Part shown: piece by piece, positions 1-8,998 of the stretch
Numbering within the stretch: the first letter of the stretch is position 1
Layout: every line of letters starts with the position of its first letter
Source: an uncultured SAR86 cluster bacterium
GTDB taxonomy: Bacteria > Pseudomonadota > Gammaproteobacteria > Magnimaribacterales > D2472
NCBI GenBank assembly: GCA_902515775.1
Contig: CABXVU010000011.1
Coordinates: forward strand, 1-47,125
Direction: 5' to 3'
DNA length: 47,125 nt
Notes under the pieces: generated by a model
Told to the model about the DNA's origin: nothing
Databases searched by the model: none
The model's input: only the letters and a program-made list of their open reading frames with translations
Translations under genes and position numbers: made by a program

Positions 1-824
1 TTTTCAATCATATGATGAGAAATTCTATTTTGGGTTTGCTGATTAATATTACCAAGGTAGTCAGCATAAGCCTCATCAATAAAATTTTCAGGAATTATCA
101 CTTGATCTTTATATGCTTCATAAGACAAAACAATATATGAAAAATCTCTCTTTTCCTGAGATAAAAATAGAAATGGATTGTTGTTATAAAATTCTTCAGC
201 CTCCTGTAATGAAACATCTTGAGAATCAACAAAGGCTTTTTTATCAATTTTTAAAAAATTAATATCTCTTGAAGTCTCTAGGATAGCTGCAAGAAACTCA
301 ATATCACTTTGAATAGGAAATGCAATTGAGCTCATAGCGCCTATCATCCTATCAAGCGCAATACTGTCTTGAACTAAAACAAAATATTCATCTGGTGTCC
401 AACCGTTCGCTCGGATCGTTGACTCAAAAATATTTTGGTCAAATCCTGAATCACCTTGGAAGTTTTCTGAATTAATTATTTCTTTTTTTGCTTCCTGCAA
501 AGACGCACTTAGACCAAGATCTTTGGCTTGAGCAATAATGATCTTTTGATTGATGATTTCATTTTTAATTAATTCGATAGAAACTTCCTCATCAAGATCA
601 TCAAGGCTAAATTCTTCTCCATAAATAGATTGTAGTCTCTGAGAAACTTGACTTGTTGCAAGGTTAACATCTGTTTGTGTAACTAGTTCTCCATTAACTG
701 AGCCATAGCTTGTGAATGTTGTTCCAAAGGAAGTCGATCCAAAAAAAATAAATGGGATTGCAAGCAATATGGCTATGAATATAAGTCTTCTTCCAGACAA
801 AAAATTTCTTAATAATTCCATCAT
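1..824 (-). CDS. ppiD: Peptidyl-prolyl cis-trans isomerase PpiD, N-terminal part (3' end off the left edge)
   Basis: The frame is open from a double ATG at 824/821 to the window edge, giving about 274 residues without a stop. The product starts with a short basic segment and one membrane helix (about residues 13-29), followed by a SurA_N-like helical chaperone region. It is cut at RISH, which looks like the first strand of a parvulin (PpiC) domain. PpiD is an inner-membrane-anchored periplasmic chaperone that assists outer-membrane protein folding at the Sec exit. Position downstream of hupB on the same strand matches the E. coli order lon-hupB-ppiD. The PPIase domain itself is not visible, so the call rests on architecture and synteny. 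Confidence 0.85.
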   Translation of the reverse strand, partial: MMELLRNFLSGRRLIFIAILLAIPFIFFGSTSFGTTFTSYGSVNGELVTQTDVNLATSQVSQRLQSIYGEEFSLDDLDEEVSIELIKNEIINQKIIIAQAKDLGLSASLQEAKKEIINSENFQGDSGFDQNIFESTIRANGWTPDEYFVLVQDSIALDRMIGAMSSIAFPIQSDIEFLAAILETSRDINFLKIDKKAFVDSQDVSLQEAEEFYNNNPFLFLSQEKRDFSYIVLSYEAYKDQVIIPENFIDEAYADYLGNINQQTQNRISHHMIE

Positions 825-863
825 TTGTAATTGTCTCTTATTTAAAACGTAACAATCATACAT

Positions 864-892
864 AAAAAAAGGGTGCAAATGCACCCTTTTTT
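864..892 (-). terminator. Rho-independent terminator after hupB (symmetric, could act both ways)
   Basis: GGGTGC (871-876) pairs with GCACCC (881-886) around an AAAT loop. On the minus strand the stem is followed by seven T (870 down to 864), and on the plus strand by six T. It lies 34 bp beyond the hupB stop and before the ppiD start, so ppiD probably has its own promoter or relies on readthrough. Confidence 0.85.
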
Positions 893-919
893 AAAACACT
901 TAAATACTCTACAAACTAA

Positions 920-1198
920 TTATGAGTACTTAACTTTATCTTTTAAACCTTTACCAGCTTTAAAGCCTGGAACTTTTGATGCAGCAATATGCATTGAAGC
1001 ACCGGTTTGTGGATTTCTTCCTTCTCTTGCAGCTCTATGTCTGACAGAAAAAGTTCCAAAACCTACAAGTGAAACTGTGTCTCCCTTCCCTAATGCGTCA
1101 CCGATAGAATCTAACACCGCGTCGACAGCTCTTCCAGCTGAAGCTTTGGTGACGTCTGCTGATGAAGCAACTGCATCTACTAAGTCTGATTTATTCAT
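920..1198 (-). CDS. hupB: DNA-binding protein HU, beta type
   Basis: 92 residues, the normal HU length. It begins [11 protein letters not shown] and has the GFGTF turn, the GRNPQTG beta-arm tip with its intercalating proline, and the basic KVPGFKAGK tail typical of HU rather than IHF. HU is the abundant nucleoid protein that bends DNA without strict sequence preference. A strong Shine-Dalgarno sequence (GAGGAG) sits 6 bp before the ATG. A separate promoter (1235-1263) and the terminator at 864-892 suggest it is made mainly as a single-gene transcript. It follows lon as in E. coli. Confidence 0.97.
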   Translation of the reverse strand: MNKSDLVDAVASSADVTKASAGRAVDAVLDSIGDALGKGDTVSLVGFGTFSVRHRAAREGRNPQTGASMHIAASKVPGFKAGKGLKDKVKYS

Positions 1199-1234
1199 TG
1201 ATTTCTCCTCTGGTTAATTGAATACCTAAACCCT

Positions 1235-1263
1235 ATGAAAAGCTATCGGAAAGGAAATGTCAA
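1235..1263 (-). promoter_or_regulatory. Predicted sigma-70 promoter of hupB
   Basis: On the minus strand TTGACA (1263-1258) and TTTCAT (1240-1235) are separated by 17 bp. The -35 box is perfect and the -10 box matches 4 of 6. The expected start site near 1228 leaves a leader of about 30 nt before the hupB ATG. Confidence 0.6.
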
Positions 1264-1278
1264 GCTTTAAAAGCTATG

Positions 1279-3690
1279 TCAGTGGGGTTTTCTACTACTT
1301 GACCTTGGACTAAGTTTTTTTGGTTTGTTTAAACTTTTTTCTGAAACTCTTTTTTTGCTTGGTTTTGGTTCAGAGGTAAGAGCCAATGATATGGCTTCAT
1401 CAACCCATCTCACAGGAAGAACTTCAAGAGCATGGGTAATTTGAGAGGGTATCTCTCGTAGATCAGCAGCATTGTCTTGAGGAATGATCACTCTTTTAAT
1501 ACCAGCACGTTTTGCGGCTAGTAATTTTTCTTTCAATCCTCCAATTTTGGTAACCTGTCCATGTAATGTTATTTCTCCAGTCATTGCAGTATCTGATCTT
1601 ACGGGAATACCAGTAAAGACTGAGATAAGTGCTGTGCACATTCCAACTCCTGCGCTTGGACCATCTTTTGGTGTTGCGCCATCTGGTACATGAATGTGAA
1701 CATCATATTTTTCATAGAAATTACTTGGAATTCCTAAGTTTTTAGATCTTGATCTAACCACAGTCAATGCAGCCTGAATTGATTCTTGCATCACATCTCC
1801 CAAAGATCCTGTTTTGATTACTTGCCCTTTCCCAGGAACATATGAAGATTCAATAGTAAGTAACTCGCCACCTACCTCTGTCCAAGCAAGCCCAGCAACT
1901 TTTCCTACAATATCTTCAACATCTGCTTCGCCATATTTAAATTTTGCAACTCCGCAATACTTCTCAAGATTTTTTGGGGAAATGTTGATAGAAGATTTAG
2001 ATTTTTTAGAGTTAGATAAAACTCGCTCCTTGACAGATTTTCTGAATATCTTTGCAATCTGTCTTTCAAGACCTCTTACTCCTGCTTCTCTTGTGTAATA
2101 GCGAACTATATCTAAGATAGATTTATCGCTTAACTTAACCTCACTATTATCCAAACCATTTCTTTCTAACTGCTTTGGAATAAGATACTGTTTAGCGATG
2201 TTTAATTTCTCATCTTCGATATATCCCGGAAGTCTAATGATTTCCATCCTATCTAAAAGAGGACCAGGAATATTCAAGCTGTTTGCGGTGCAGACAAACA
2301 TAATCTCAGATAAATCAAAGTCAACCTCTAAATAATGATCGGAGAATGTATTGTTTTGCTCTGGATCCAAAACCTCTAAAAGAGCTGATGCAGGATCACC
2401 TCGACTGTCCATTCCCATTTTATCAATTTCATCTAACAAAAATAATGGATTTTTAACCTCTACTTTAGAGAGCTTTTGAATTATCTTGCCCGGCATAGAT
2501 CCGATGTAAGTTCTTCTATGCCCTCTAATTTCAGCCTCATCCCTGACGCCCCCAAGAGACATTCTAGTAAATTTTCTATTAGTAGCCCTTGCTATTGATT
2601 TTCCCAAAGAGGTTTTCCCAACCCCAGGAGGGCCAACTAGACAAAGCACGGGAGCTTTTAATTTTTTAACTCTTTGCTGAACTGCTAAGTACTCAAGAAT
2701 TCTTTCTTTAACCTCGTCTAAACCAAAATGGTCTTCATTTAATATTTCGGTGGCTGATTTTAAATTTGATTTTACTTTACTTTTTTTCTTCCATGGAATT
2801 GTAGTAAGCCAATCCAGATATGAGCGAACAACAGAAGCTTCAGCAGACATTGGTGACATCTGCTTAAATTTAGAAAATTCAGTATTAGCTTTCTTAAGAG
2901 CTTCTTTAGACATACCTGCCTTTGCAATATCTTCCTCTAATTGAGATATTTCGTCTCCTTCTTCACTGATATCTCCCAATTCTTTTTGAGCAGCTTTTAT
3001 TTGCTCATTAAGGTAATATTCTCTCTGAGACTTTTCCATCTGACCTTTAACCCTATTCCGTATTCTCTTATCAACGTCCATTACATCTAACTGTGACTCA
3101 ATAAAAGCAATTAAAATTTCTGCTCTGAGTTGAAAATCTGCTGCCTCTAATATTTCTTGTTTTTGCTTAATTTCAATTGGAAGCTGTCCAGCAATTGAAT
3201 CTATGATTCGCGAAAGATCGTCTAAAGCTTCGATAGATGCTAGGACCTCCGGAGCAATTTTCTTTGTAATTTTTATATAGTCATGAAATTTGGCTTTAAT
3301 AAATATCGCCAAGTTTTTGCCATCCTTTGCATCAATAGTTGATTCTACAACAAGGCTAGCTCTCACTTTAGAATATTTTGTGTCAGATTCAAGTGACTCC
3401 ATTTGGGCTCTATGAGAACCTTCAACTAAAACTTTAACAGTTCCATCTGGCAACTTAATCAATTGAAGAATATTTGCGATAGTTGCTACTTTATATAAAT
3501 CATCGAATAAAGGAGCATCTAAGGAGCCATCCTTTTGAGCGGCTAGAATGATTTTTTTCTCACCTGCCATAGCAGCATTGAGGGCATTAATCGATTTATT
3601 CCTACCAACGAAAAGAGTTGTTACAACACCAGGGAAGACAACAACATCTCTTAAAGGAATCAGAGGTAGATCATATTTAATATTAGCCAT
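1279..3690 (-). CDS. lon: ATP-dependent protease Lon (La)
   Basis: 803 residues, full length for bacterial LonA. The N-terminal substrate domain (from PLIPLRDVVVFPG) is followed by a coiled middle. The AAA+ module has Walker A GPPGVGKT at 353-360 and Walker B LFLLDEID near 416-423. The C-terminal protease domain has the Ser-Lys dyad: Ser679 in PKDGPSAG and Lys722 in GGLKEKLL, the same numbering as E. coli. Lon degrades misfolded and short-lived regulatory proteins in the cytosol. It starts 30 bp after clpX and is probably in the tig-clpP-clpX transcript. No convincing Shine-Dalgarno sequence precedes the ATG. Confidence 0.98.
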   Translation of the reverse strand: MANIKYDLPLIPLRDVVVFPGVVTTLFVGRNKSINALNAAMAGEKKIILAAQKDGSLDAPLFDDLYKVATIANILQLIKLPDGTVKVLVEGSHRAQMESLESDTKYSKVRASLVVESTIDAKDGKNLAIFIKAKFHDYIKITKKIAPEVLASIEALDDLSRIIDSIAGQLPIEIKQKQEILEAADFQLRAEILIAFIESQLDVMDVDKRIRNRVKGQMEKSQREYYLNEQIKAAQKELGDISEEGDEISQLEEDIAKAGMSKEALKKANTEFSKFKQMSPMSAEASVVRSYLDWLTTIPWKKKSKVKSNLKSATEILNEDHFGLDEVKERILEYLAVQQRVKKLKAPVLCLVGPPGVGKTSLGKSIARATNRKFTRMSLGGVRDEAEIRGHRRTYIGSMPGKIIQKLSKVEVKNPLFLLDEIDKMGMDSRGDPASALLEVLDPEQNNTFSDHYLEVDFDLSEIMFVCTANSLNIPGPLLDRMEIIRLPGYIEDEKLNIAKQYLIPKQLERNGLDNSEVKLSDKSILDIVRYYTREAGVRGLERQIAKIFRKSVKERVLSNSKKSKSSINISPKNLEKYCGVAKFKYGEADVEDIVGKVAGLAWTEVGGELLTIESSYVPGKGQVIKTGSLGDVMQESIQAALTVVRSRSKNLGIPSNFYEKYDVHIHVPDGATPKDGPSAGVGMCTALISVFTGIPVRSDTAMTGEITLHGQVTKIGGLKEKLLAAKRAGIKRVIIPQDNAADLREIPSQITHALEVLPVRWVDEAISLALTSEPKPSKKRVSEKSLNKPKKLSPRSSSRKPH

Positions 3691-3720
3691 ATAAATATAA
3701 TGAGGGGGAATTAATTAAAA

Positions 3721-4968
3721 TCAACCAGCAGAGGATGATTTTTTCTTAGAAGATTTATATACCTTAATTGGATCAGTTGAATGTAAAACAGAATTTTCAT
3801 CAACTATTACTTTCTCTAGATCGATATTTGGTAACTCAAACATTGTATCCATTAATAATTCTTCCAATATTGACCTGAGTCCTCTTGCGCCTGTTTTACG
3901 CTGCAATGCCTTTTTTGCAATCTCAACTAATGCTTCAGTCCTAAAATCTAAATCAACATCATCTATGTTGAATAAATATTTGTATTGATTCACTAAGGCA
4001 TTTTTTGGCTCCTGTAGAATTCTCACCAATGCATCTTCATCAAGCTCATGCAGTGTTGAGATTACAGGAAGCCTGCCGACAAATTCTGGAATTAAACCAA
4101 ACTTAACTAAATCCTCAGGCTCTAGTGTATCTACGATCGATGCAAGGGATGATGTAGTATCTTTAACTGTTGCCCCAAAACCTATACCAGACTTGTCAGT
4201 TCGATGTTTTATTACCTCATCAATGCCAGAAAATGCTCCACCGCATATAAAGAGTATGTTTGAAGTATCTATTTGAATAAATTCTTGCTGAGGATGCTTT
4301 CTTCCACCTTGCGGAGGAATTGAAGCAACTGTTCCCTCAATTAGTTTGAGTAACGCTTGCTGGACACCTTCGCCAGATACATCTCTAGTGATTGAAGGAT
4401 TATCAGACTTTCTTGCAATTTTGTCTATTTCATCAATGTAGACAATTCCAAGAGCAGCTTTTTCTGGATCATAATCACATTTTTGAAGTAGCTTTTGAAT
4501 AATATTTTCTACGTCTTCACCAACATATCCAGCTTCAGTTAATGTGGTTGCATCAGCGATGGTAAATGGAACATTTAATACTCTAGCTAATGTTTGAGCT
4601 AAGAGAGTTTTACCACTCCCTGTTGGGCCAAGAAGAAGTACATTACTTTTTTGCAACTCTACTTCGTCTTTTTTTGAATTGGACCTTAAACGCTTGTAAT
4701 GATTGTATACAGCGACTGAAAGGGTTTTTTTTGCTTTTTCTTGACCAATAACATAATCATCTAGCTGTTGAAAAATTTCCAGTGGAGATGGCAATATATC
4801 TAAAACTTGCTCATCTTCAGCTTTAACTTCTTCCTCAATAATATCATTGCAAAGATCCACGCACTCATCACAGATATATACACTTGGTCCTGCGATAAGC
4901 TTACGAACATCCTCTTGACCTTTACCACAGAAGGTGCAGGATAATTTATTTTTATCTTTATTTTCCAT
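3721..4968 (-). CDS. clpX: ATP-dependent Clp protease ATPase subunit ClpX
   Basis: 415 residues. The N-terminal C4 zinc-binding domain uses Cys11, Cys14, Cys33 and Cys36. The AAA+ domain has Walker A GPTGSGKT at 114-121, the pore-loop GYVGED motif and the RKH loop. ClpX unfolds tagged substrates and feeds them to ClpP. The start codon overlaps the end of clpP by 11 bp, implying translational coupling of the two partners. Confidence 0.98.
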   Translation of the reverse strand: MENKDKNKLSCTFCGKGQEDVRKLIAGPSVYICDECVDLCNDIIEEEVKAEDEQVLDILPSPLEIFQQLDDYVIGQEKAKKTLSVAVYNHYKRLRSNSKKDEVELQKSNVLLLGPTGSGKTLLAQTLARVLNVPFTIADATTLTEAGYVGEDVENIIQKLLQKCDYDPEKAALGIVYIDEIDKIARKSDNPSITRDVSGEGVQQALLKLIEGTVASIPPQGGRKHPQQEFIQIDTSNILFICGGAFSGIDEVIKHRTDKSGIGFGATVKDTTSSLASIVDTLEPEDLVKFGLIPEFVGRLPVISTLHELDEDALVRILQEPKNALVNQYKYLFNIDDVDLDFRTEALVEIAKKALQRKTGARGLRSILEELLMDTMFELPNIDLEKVIVDENSVLHSTDPIKVYKSSKKKSSSAG

Positions 4969-5572
4969 TTGTATTAGGTCTAGTTTCTAGAATTTCATCA
5001 ATTATGCCGTAGCTCTTAGCTTCCTTAGCATTTAAAAAATTATCTCTGTCAGTATCTTGTTCAACTTTTTTGACAGTTTTGCCTGTATGCTTCGAGAGTA
5101 TTTCATTTACTTTCTTTTTTACTAAAAGCATTTCTTTAGCATGAATTTCAAAGTCGGATGCTTGTCCTTGGTATCCTCCTAATGGCTGGTGAATCATAAT
5201 TCGTGAATTGGTTAGTGCGAATCTTTTACCCTTATGGCCGCCGGCAAGCAATAATGATCCCATACTTGCAGCTTGGCCAATACAAAGGGTTGAAACTTCA
5301 GGAGCTACAAATTGCATGGTGTCGTAAATTGCAAGGCCTGATGAAATAACTCCGCCAGGAGAGTTAATATATATGCTAATGTCTTTTTCGGGATTTTCTG
5401 ACTCTAAAAACAGGAGTTGGGCTACCACAAGATTAGAGATGTAGTCGTCAATGGGGCCTGATAAAAAAATGATTCTTTCTTTTAAAAGACGGGAGTAGAT
5501 ATCAAAAGCTCTCTCACCTCTTGGCGTTTGCTCTACTACCATTGGCACTAGGCCAGAATTTATTTTATCCAT
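4958..5572 (-). CDS. clpP: ATP-dependent Clp protease proteolytic subunit ClpP
   Basis: 204 residues. The serine-protease triad is visible as Ser103 (GQAASMG), His128 (MIHQPLGG) and Asp177 (DRDNFL), with the spacing of E. coli ClpP. The hydrophobic SLLLAGG and INSPGG strands of the crotonase-like fold are intact. A short N-terminal propeptide is expected to be removed automatically. It lies 3 bp after tig and overlaps clpX. Confidence 0.98.
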   Translation of the reverse strand: MDKINSGLVPMVVEQTPRGERAFDIYSRLLKERIIFLSGPIDDYISNLVVAQLLFLESENPEKDISIYINSPGGVISSGLAIYDTMQFVAPEVSTLCIGQAASMGSLLLAGGHKGKRFALTNSRIMIHQPLGGYQGQASDFEIHAKEMLLVKKKVNEILSKHTGKTVKKVEQDTDRDNFLNAKEAKSYGIIDEILETRPNTNGK

Positions 5573-5575
5573 AAT

Positions 5576-6877
5576 TTATTTTTTAGCTAAGTCAGAAAAT
5601 TTTATCACCTTTATCTTGGATTTAAGGGCAGAATCTAATTTTTCAATGAGTAAGTCTTCTAGTATAACCATCTTATATTGATTGATTTGCTCAGGTTGAG
5701 TTTTTATCCATGTTTTAAACTGCTCTGCATCTTTATATTTTTTAGCCTCATCTTCTATAAATTTGTTTAAATCATCTTCCCCAACTTCAAGCTCATATTT
5801 TTGAATTAATGCTGAAAATAGAAGATCTAATCGCACTCTTTTTTCAGCATTTTCTAAGAAATCTTCAACTGGGAAAAAGTCCTCAGCTGCATTTTCGACT
5901 GTTTGTCCCATTCTCATCAAGGAATCCTTTCTCATAAGGTCGGCCTGCTCATTTACAGTTGCGTTTGGCACCTTGAAGTCATTGCTTAACAAAAGTGTCT
6001 CGTACATTGATTCTTTAGTAAGAGACTTTTCTTGTTGAGCTATTTCTCCTTCCATCCGCTTATTGATTTCTGAACGAAAGCTCTCCTCATCTTTCACGTC
6101 CTCCATAGCAAGTTTCTTAAATAGCTCTTTATCAATTTTTGCTTTCGACATTTCCTGCACTTCATGAAGAGTTATAAAAAATTCAGTTTCTTTGCCGGAT
6201 AAATCTTTCTTAAAATAATCATCTGGAAATTTAGTTGTGAACGAAAAGTTATCGCCGGATTTTTTTCCGACCAAATTATCTTCAAATCCTGGAATCATGG
6301 ATTTAGATCCTATGGTAAGTTTAAAATCTTTTGATTCGTTGCCTTCAAAAGCCTCTTCATCAATCTTGCCCTCAAAATCAATAATAACTTGATCGTTTTC
6401 TTTAGCTGGTCTATCAACTTTTTTCCAAGTGCAATATCTTTCCAAAATATCATTAATGGCAAAATCTATGTCAGATTCATCAAGAGTAATTTCAGATTTT
6501 TCAAAACTCTTCCAACGAGAAATTTTTGGCTTTATCTCTGGAAAAACTTCAAATATAGCCGAATAAGAAATCGGTTTTGTTGGTTCCTCACTTTCAATGC
6601 TTATTGATGGGGATGATGCAGGTTTAATATTATTTTCCTGAAGTTCCTTGGGGTAACTTTCTTGGATTAATTCATTAAGCACCTCATAATGAATAGAATC
6701 TCCATAACGCTGCTTTAAGACATCATCAGGAACATTTCCTTTCCTGAAACCGTCAAGTTTTGCAGTAGATTTAATCTTTGAAAGTTTGCCGCCATATTTT
6801 ATTTCATAATCAGCAACTGGCACTGAAACAGTTAGCTTCCGTTCTAAATCTTTAAGTTTTTTTAATTTACTAGTCAT
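5576..6877 (-). CDS. tig: Trigger factor, ribosome-associated chaperone
   Basis: 433 residues, the usual length. The N-terminal ribosome-binding domain contains the signature loop as GFRKGN, where Asn replaces the usual second Lys; the ribosome-contacting FRK itself is intact. An FKBP-type PPIase domain follows at about 155-245 (VIIDFEGKIDEEAFEG, then MIPGFEDNLVG), then the long helical C-terminal cradle. The gene begins 17 nt after the encoded CCA end of tRNA-His. That gap contains no Shine-Dalgarno sequence, so translation probably relies on an AT-rich leader. It heads the tig-clpP-clpX-lon series. Confidence 0.97.
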   Translation of the reverse strand: MTSKLKKLKDLERKLTVSVPVADYEIKYGGKLSKIKSTAKLDGFRKGNVPDDVLKQRYGDSIHYEVLNELIQESYPKELQENNIKPASSPSISIESEEPTKPISYSAIFEVFPEIKPKISRWKSFEKSEITLDESDIDFAINDILERYCTWKKVDRPAKENDQVIIDFEGKIDEEAFEGNESKDFKLTIGSKSMIPGFEDNLVGKKSGDNFSFTTKFPDDYFKKDLSGKETEFFITLHEVQEMSKAKIDKELFKKLAMEDVKDEESFRSEINKRMEGEIAQQEKSLTKESMYETLLLSNDFKVPNATVNEQADLMRKDSLMRMGQTVENAAEDFFPVEDFLENAEKRVRLDLLFSALIQKYELEVGEDDLNKFIEDEAKKYKDAEQFKTWIKTQPEQINQYKMVILEDLLIEKLDSALKSKIKVIKFSDLAKK

Positions 6878-6894
6878 TTTATTTATCTATTTAA

Positions 6895-6972
6895 TGGGGC
6901 GAGCGATGGGGTTCGAACCCACGGCCTCCGGAGCCACAATCCAGCGCTCTAACCAACTGAGCTACGCCCGCC
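6895..6972 (-). tRNA. tRNA-His (anticodon GTG)
   Basis: Cloverleaf read on the minus strand: the seven-pair acceptor stem begins GCGGGCG. It is preceded by the histidine-specific extra G(-1), which opposes discriminator C73. The anticodon loop is TTGTGGC (GTG), the T loop is TTCGAAC, and CCA is encoded. The G(-1):C73 pair is the identity element of His tRNA and confirms the call. Confidence 0.97.
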
Positions 6973-6984
6973 AAGAAACGGAAC

Positions 6985-6990
6985 ATTATA
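6985..6990 (-). promoter_or_regulatory. Predicted -10 box for the tRNA-His (and possibly tig) transcript
   Basis: A perfect TATAAT on the minus strand is followed by a G+C-containing discriminator (GTTCCG), 12 bp before the mature tRNA 5' end. No good -35 hexamer is seen at 16-18 bp spacing. A GC discriminator is typical of growth-regulated stable-RNA promoters. Confidence 0.45.
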
Positions 6991-7031
6991 GATGTAAAAA
7001 GCGTAGATTAATATTTTTGATTAATAGAAAT

Positions 7032-7670
7032 TTATGGAAACAATGATTCATTGGGATTTTGAGGATCCCACAAATCAAAGTTTTTCATTGCATGAATAAA
7101 TAAATCAGAAGCTTCAAAAAAATTTAGCAGAGCAATGACTTTTTTAAAATTCTGTTCAAAAAACCATTCGGGGTTTGCAATTTTGTATTGACGAATAAAT
7201 GGTAGGATTGAGATATCTAACAAACTTACTTTCTCACCAAAAATCCATGGGCTTAGATTAATTTTACCATCTAATTTTTCCAGAATATTTTTACATTCCT
7301 CTTGATGCTCAGAAGAATTAGCCTTATATCTTGATGCATATTTATACCTATCTAGATGATATTTAAACTTTGAATCAAACAATTGAATCAGACTCTCGCT
7401 GATTAACTTCTCCTTAGTGGAGAAAGTATAGACACTTTCAGGATGTGATTGCATGGCCCATGAAATTATATCTAAGCTTTCCTCTAAAACTTTATTTGGA
7501 AGTTCTAATACTGGAACAGTTCCCTTTGCAGAGATCTGTAACATTTCATCCGGCTTATTTTTAAGATTGATCTCTCTTAGTTCACAATCTTTTGAAGCCA
7601 AAATAAGCGCCATACGCGCTCGCATGGCATAGGGACATCTTTTGAAACTATAAAGTATTGGTAAATTCAT
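7032..7670 (-). CDS. Glutathione S-transferase-like protein
   Basis: 212 residues. The N-terminal thioredoxin-fold domain begins LPILYSFKRCPYAMRAR, with Cys12-Pro-Tyr at the position of the omega/glutaredoxin-2-type active site. The cis-proline GTVPVLEL and the ES(L)DI glutathione-contact motif follow. The C-terminal half is all-helical, as in GSTs. It probably uses glutathione for thiol transfer or detoxification; the substrate is unknown. It overlaps trhO by 4 bp, so the two are co-translated. Confidence 0.85.
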   Translation of the reverse strand: MNLPILYSFKRCPYAMRARMALILASKDCELREINLKNKPDEMLQISAKGTVPVLELPNKVLEESLDIISWAMQSHPESVYTFSTKEKLISESLIQLFDSKFKYHLDRYKYASRYKANSSEHQEECKNILEKLDGKINLSPWIFGEKVSLLDISILPFIRQYKIANPEWFFEQNFKKVIALLNFFEASDLFIHAMKNFDLWDPQNPNESLFP

Positions 7671-8608
7671 TTTTTATTTAGTACAAAATTTGTGCCAATG
7701 TGTTTTTCGTTTCTTAGCTTTGCCAAATCAACTTGTTTTTGCCTTTCAGCGTATCGGTTTTTTTGATCAAGGGTTTTCTTATTAAAACAATTTGGACAAC
7801 TAATCCCCCTTTCATAGTGTTCTGAATTTTTATCCGATTCAGTAATTGGCATTCTGCAGCCATGGCACATGTCATAAGAGCCAACTTGCAGTTTGTGATT
7901 AACAGCTACTCTATTATCAAACACAAAACATTCCCCCTTCCAAAGAGAATCCTCTTGGTTTATTTTTTCTAGGTAATTTAAAATCCCGCCTTGCAGATGA
8001 AAGATATTTTCAAAACCTTTAGATCTCATCAAAGAAGATGCCTTTTCGCATCTAATGCCTCCTGTGCAAAACATCGCAACTCTTTTATTCTTGTCTAAGC
8101 CTGATTCTTCAACTCGTTCAAGCCATGCAGGAAATTCTCTAAAATTGGTGGTGTCTGGCTGAATAGCATTTTTAAAAGAACCTATTGAATATTCATAAGT
8201 ATTTCTGGTATCTAAAACCATCACTTCTACATCAGCAATTAATTGATTCCAATCCTCAGGTGGAATGTATTCGCCAACAATTTTTTTTGGATCGACTAAT
8301 TTATTTCCAATGGTAACAATTTCATCTTTTAATTTTATCTTTAGACGAGGAAATGGATCAAATTCACATTTTGATGTTTTAAAGTTTTTAGCTTCATATA
8401 AATTTTTGGATTTAAGAAGATTCTTAAATTTATTAATACTCGATTTTTTTCCCGCTAAAGTTCCATTTATCCCCTCAGATGCTATTAGCACTGTTCCTCT
8501 AATATCTTGGTTTGTTAAAAATTTAGTAAATTCCTTTTTCAATTGCAATAGATCTGATAAACCTATGAAGGAATAAAAAGCTGCTACTCTAAAAAGATCT
8601 TTTTTCAT
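7667..8608 (-). CDS. trhO: tRNA uridine(34) hydroxylase TrhO (rhodanese family)
   Basis: 313 residues. The N-terminal acylphosphatase-like domain includes EGINGT. The rhodanese domain carries catalytic Cys181 in CTGGIRCEK. A C-terminal Cys cluster (CHGCRMP and CPNCF) probably binds a metal. TrhO (formerly YceA) makes 5-hydroxyuridine at the wobble position of several tRNAs, using oxygen. The tRNA genes close by on the same strand are a suggestive setting but not proof of a link. Confidence 0.93.
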   Translation of the reverse strand: MKKDLFRVAAFYSFIGLSDLLQLKKEFTKFLTNQDIRGTVLIASEGINGTLAGKKSSINKFKNLLKSKNLYEAKNFKTSKCEFDPFPRLKIKLKDEIVTIGNKLVDPKKIVGEYIPPEDWNQLIADVEVMVLDTRNTYEYSIGSFKNAIQPDTTNFREFPAWLERVEESGLDKNKRVAMFCTGGIRCEKASSLMRSKGFENIFHLQGGILNYLEKINQEDSLWKGECFVFDNRVAVNHKLQVGSYDMCHGCRMPITESDKNSEHYERGISCPNCFNKKTLDQKNRYAERQKQVDLAKLRNEKHIGTNFVLNKK

Positions 8609-8651
8609 TACTTAGTTGCATATATATTAAATTTTTATAATCTCTTTATTA

Positions 8652-8735
8652 ATGAAAAAGAAAACAAAAACTAGAATTTATACTCTGATTATAACTTTTT
8701 TCATATTTTTCTATATGTTTGGGCAATACTTATAG
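8652..8735 (+). CDS. Possible 27-residue basic/hydrophobic membrane peptide
   Basis: An ATG-initiated frame encodes an N-terminus starting MKKKTKTR, then a hydrophobic stretch of about 18 residues, then TAG. The basic-then-hydrophobic pattern is that of a tiny single-pass peptide. It is divergent from trhO in a 156-bp gap. No Shine-Dalgarno sequence is evident, and AT-rich DNA yields such frames by chance, so this is weak. Confidence 0.22.
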   Translation: MKKKTKTRIYTLIITFFIFFYMFGQYL

Positions 8736-8764
8736 CAAATATCAATTAAGAAAAGTTTGTAAGA

Positions 8765-8841
8765 TGGCGCGCCTGAAGAGATTCGAACTCCTGACCCACG
8801 GTTTAGAAAACCGTTGCTCTATCCAGCTGAGCTACAGGCGC
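8765..8841 (-). tRNA. tRNA-Arg (anticodon TCT)
   Basis: On the minus strand the acceptor GCGCCTG pairs with CAGGCGC, with discriminator G and encoded CCA. The anticodon loop TTTCTAA reads TCT (AGA codons). The T loop is TTCGAAT. It lies 2 bp downstream of tRNA-Pro and must share its transcript. Confidence 0.96.
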
Positions 8842-8843
8842 AC

Positions 8844-8920
8844 TGGTCGGGGTAGTAAGATTCGAACTTACGACCACTCGCTCCCAAAGCGAGTGCGCTA
8901 CCAGACTGCGCCATACCCCG
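8844..8920 (-). tRNA. tRNA-Pro (anticodon TGG)
   Basis: On the minus strand the acceptor stem begins CGGGGTA and is closed by TACCCCG, with encoded CCA. The anticodon stem CTCGC/GCGAG encloses loop TTTGGGA (TGG, reading CCA). Pro, Arg and His genes are also clustered in the E. coli argX-hisR-leuT-proM operon. Here His has been separated by trhO and the GST gene, and no Leu gene is present. Confidence 0.96.
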
Positions 8921-8929
8921 AGACGAATG

Positions 8930-8958
8930 ATCTTAAAGTTTTAAAGTTAAATAATCAA
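8930..8958 (-). promoter_or_regulatory. Predicted promoter of the tRNA-Pro/tRNA-Arg transcript
   Basis: On the minus strand TTGATT (8958-8953) and TAAGAT (8935-8930) are 17 bp apart. Transcription would start a few bases before the tRNA-Pro 5' end. It lies in the 78-bp divergent gap with folD. Confidence 0.5.
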
Positions 8959-8998
8959 TGTCCATTGCATAAAAATTTAATGATGAGAAAATGCATCA

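Noticed and set aside
873-1217. Plus-strand 114-residue frame
   Set aside because: Antisense shadow of hupB, which has full HU motifs, a Shine-Dalgarno sequence and a promoter on the minus strand.
6700-6760. GFRKGN instead of GFRKGK in trigger factor as a loss of ribosome binding
   Set aside because: The ribosome-contacting FRK triplet is intact; a single substitution next to it is weak evidence for altered function.
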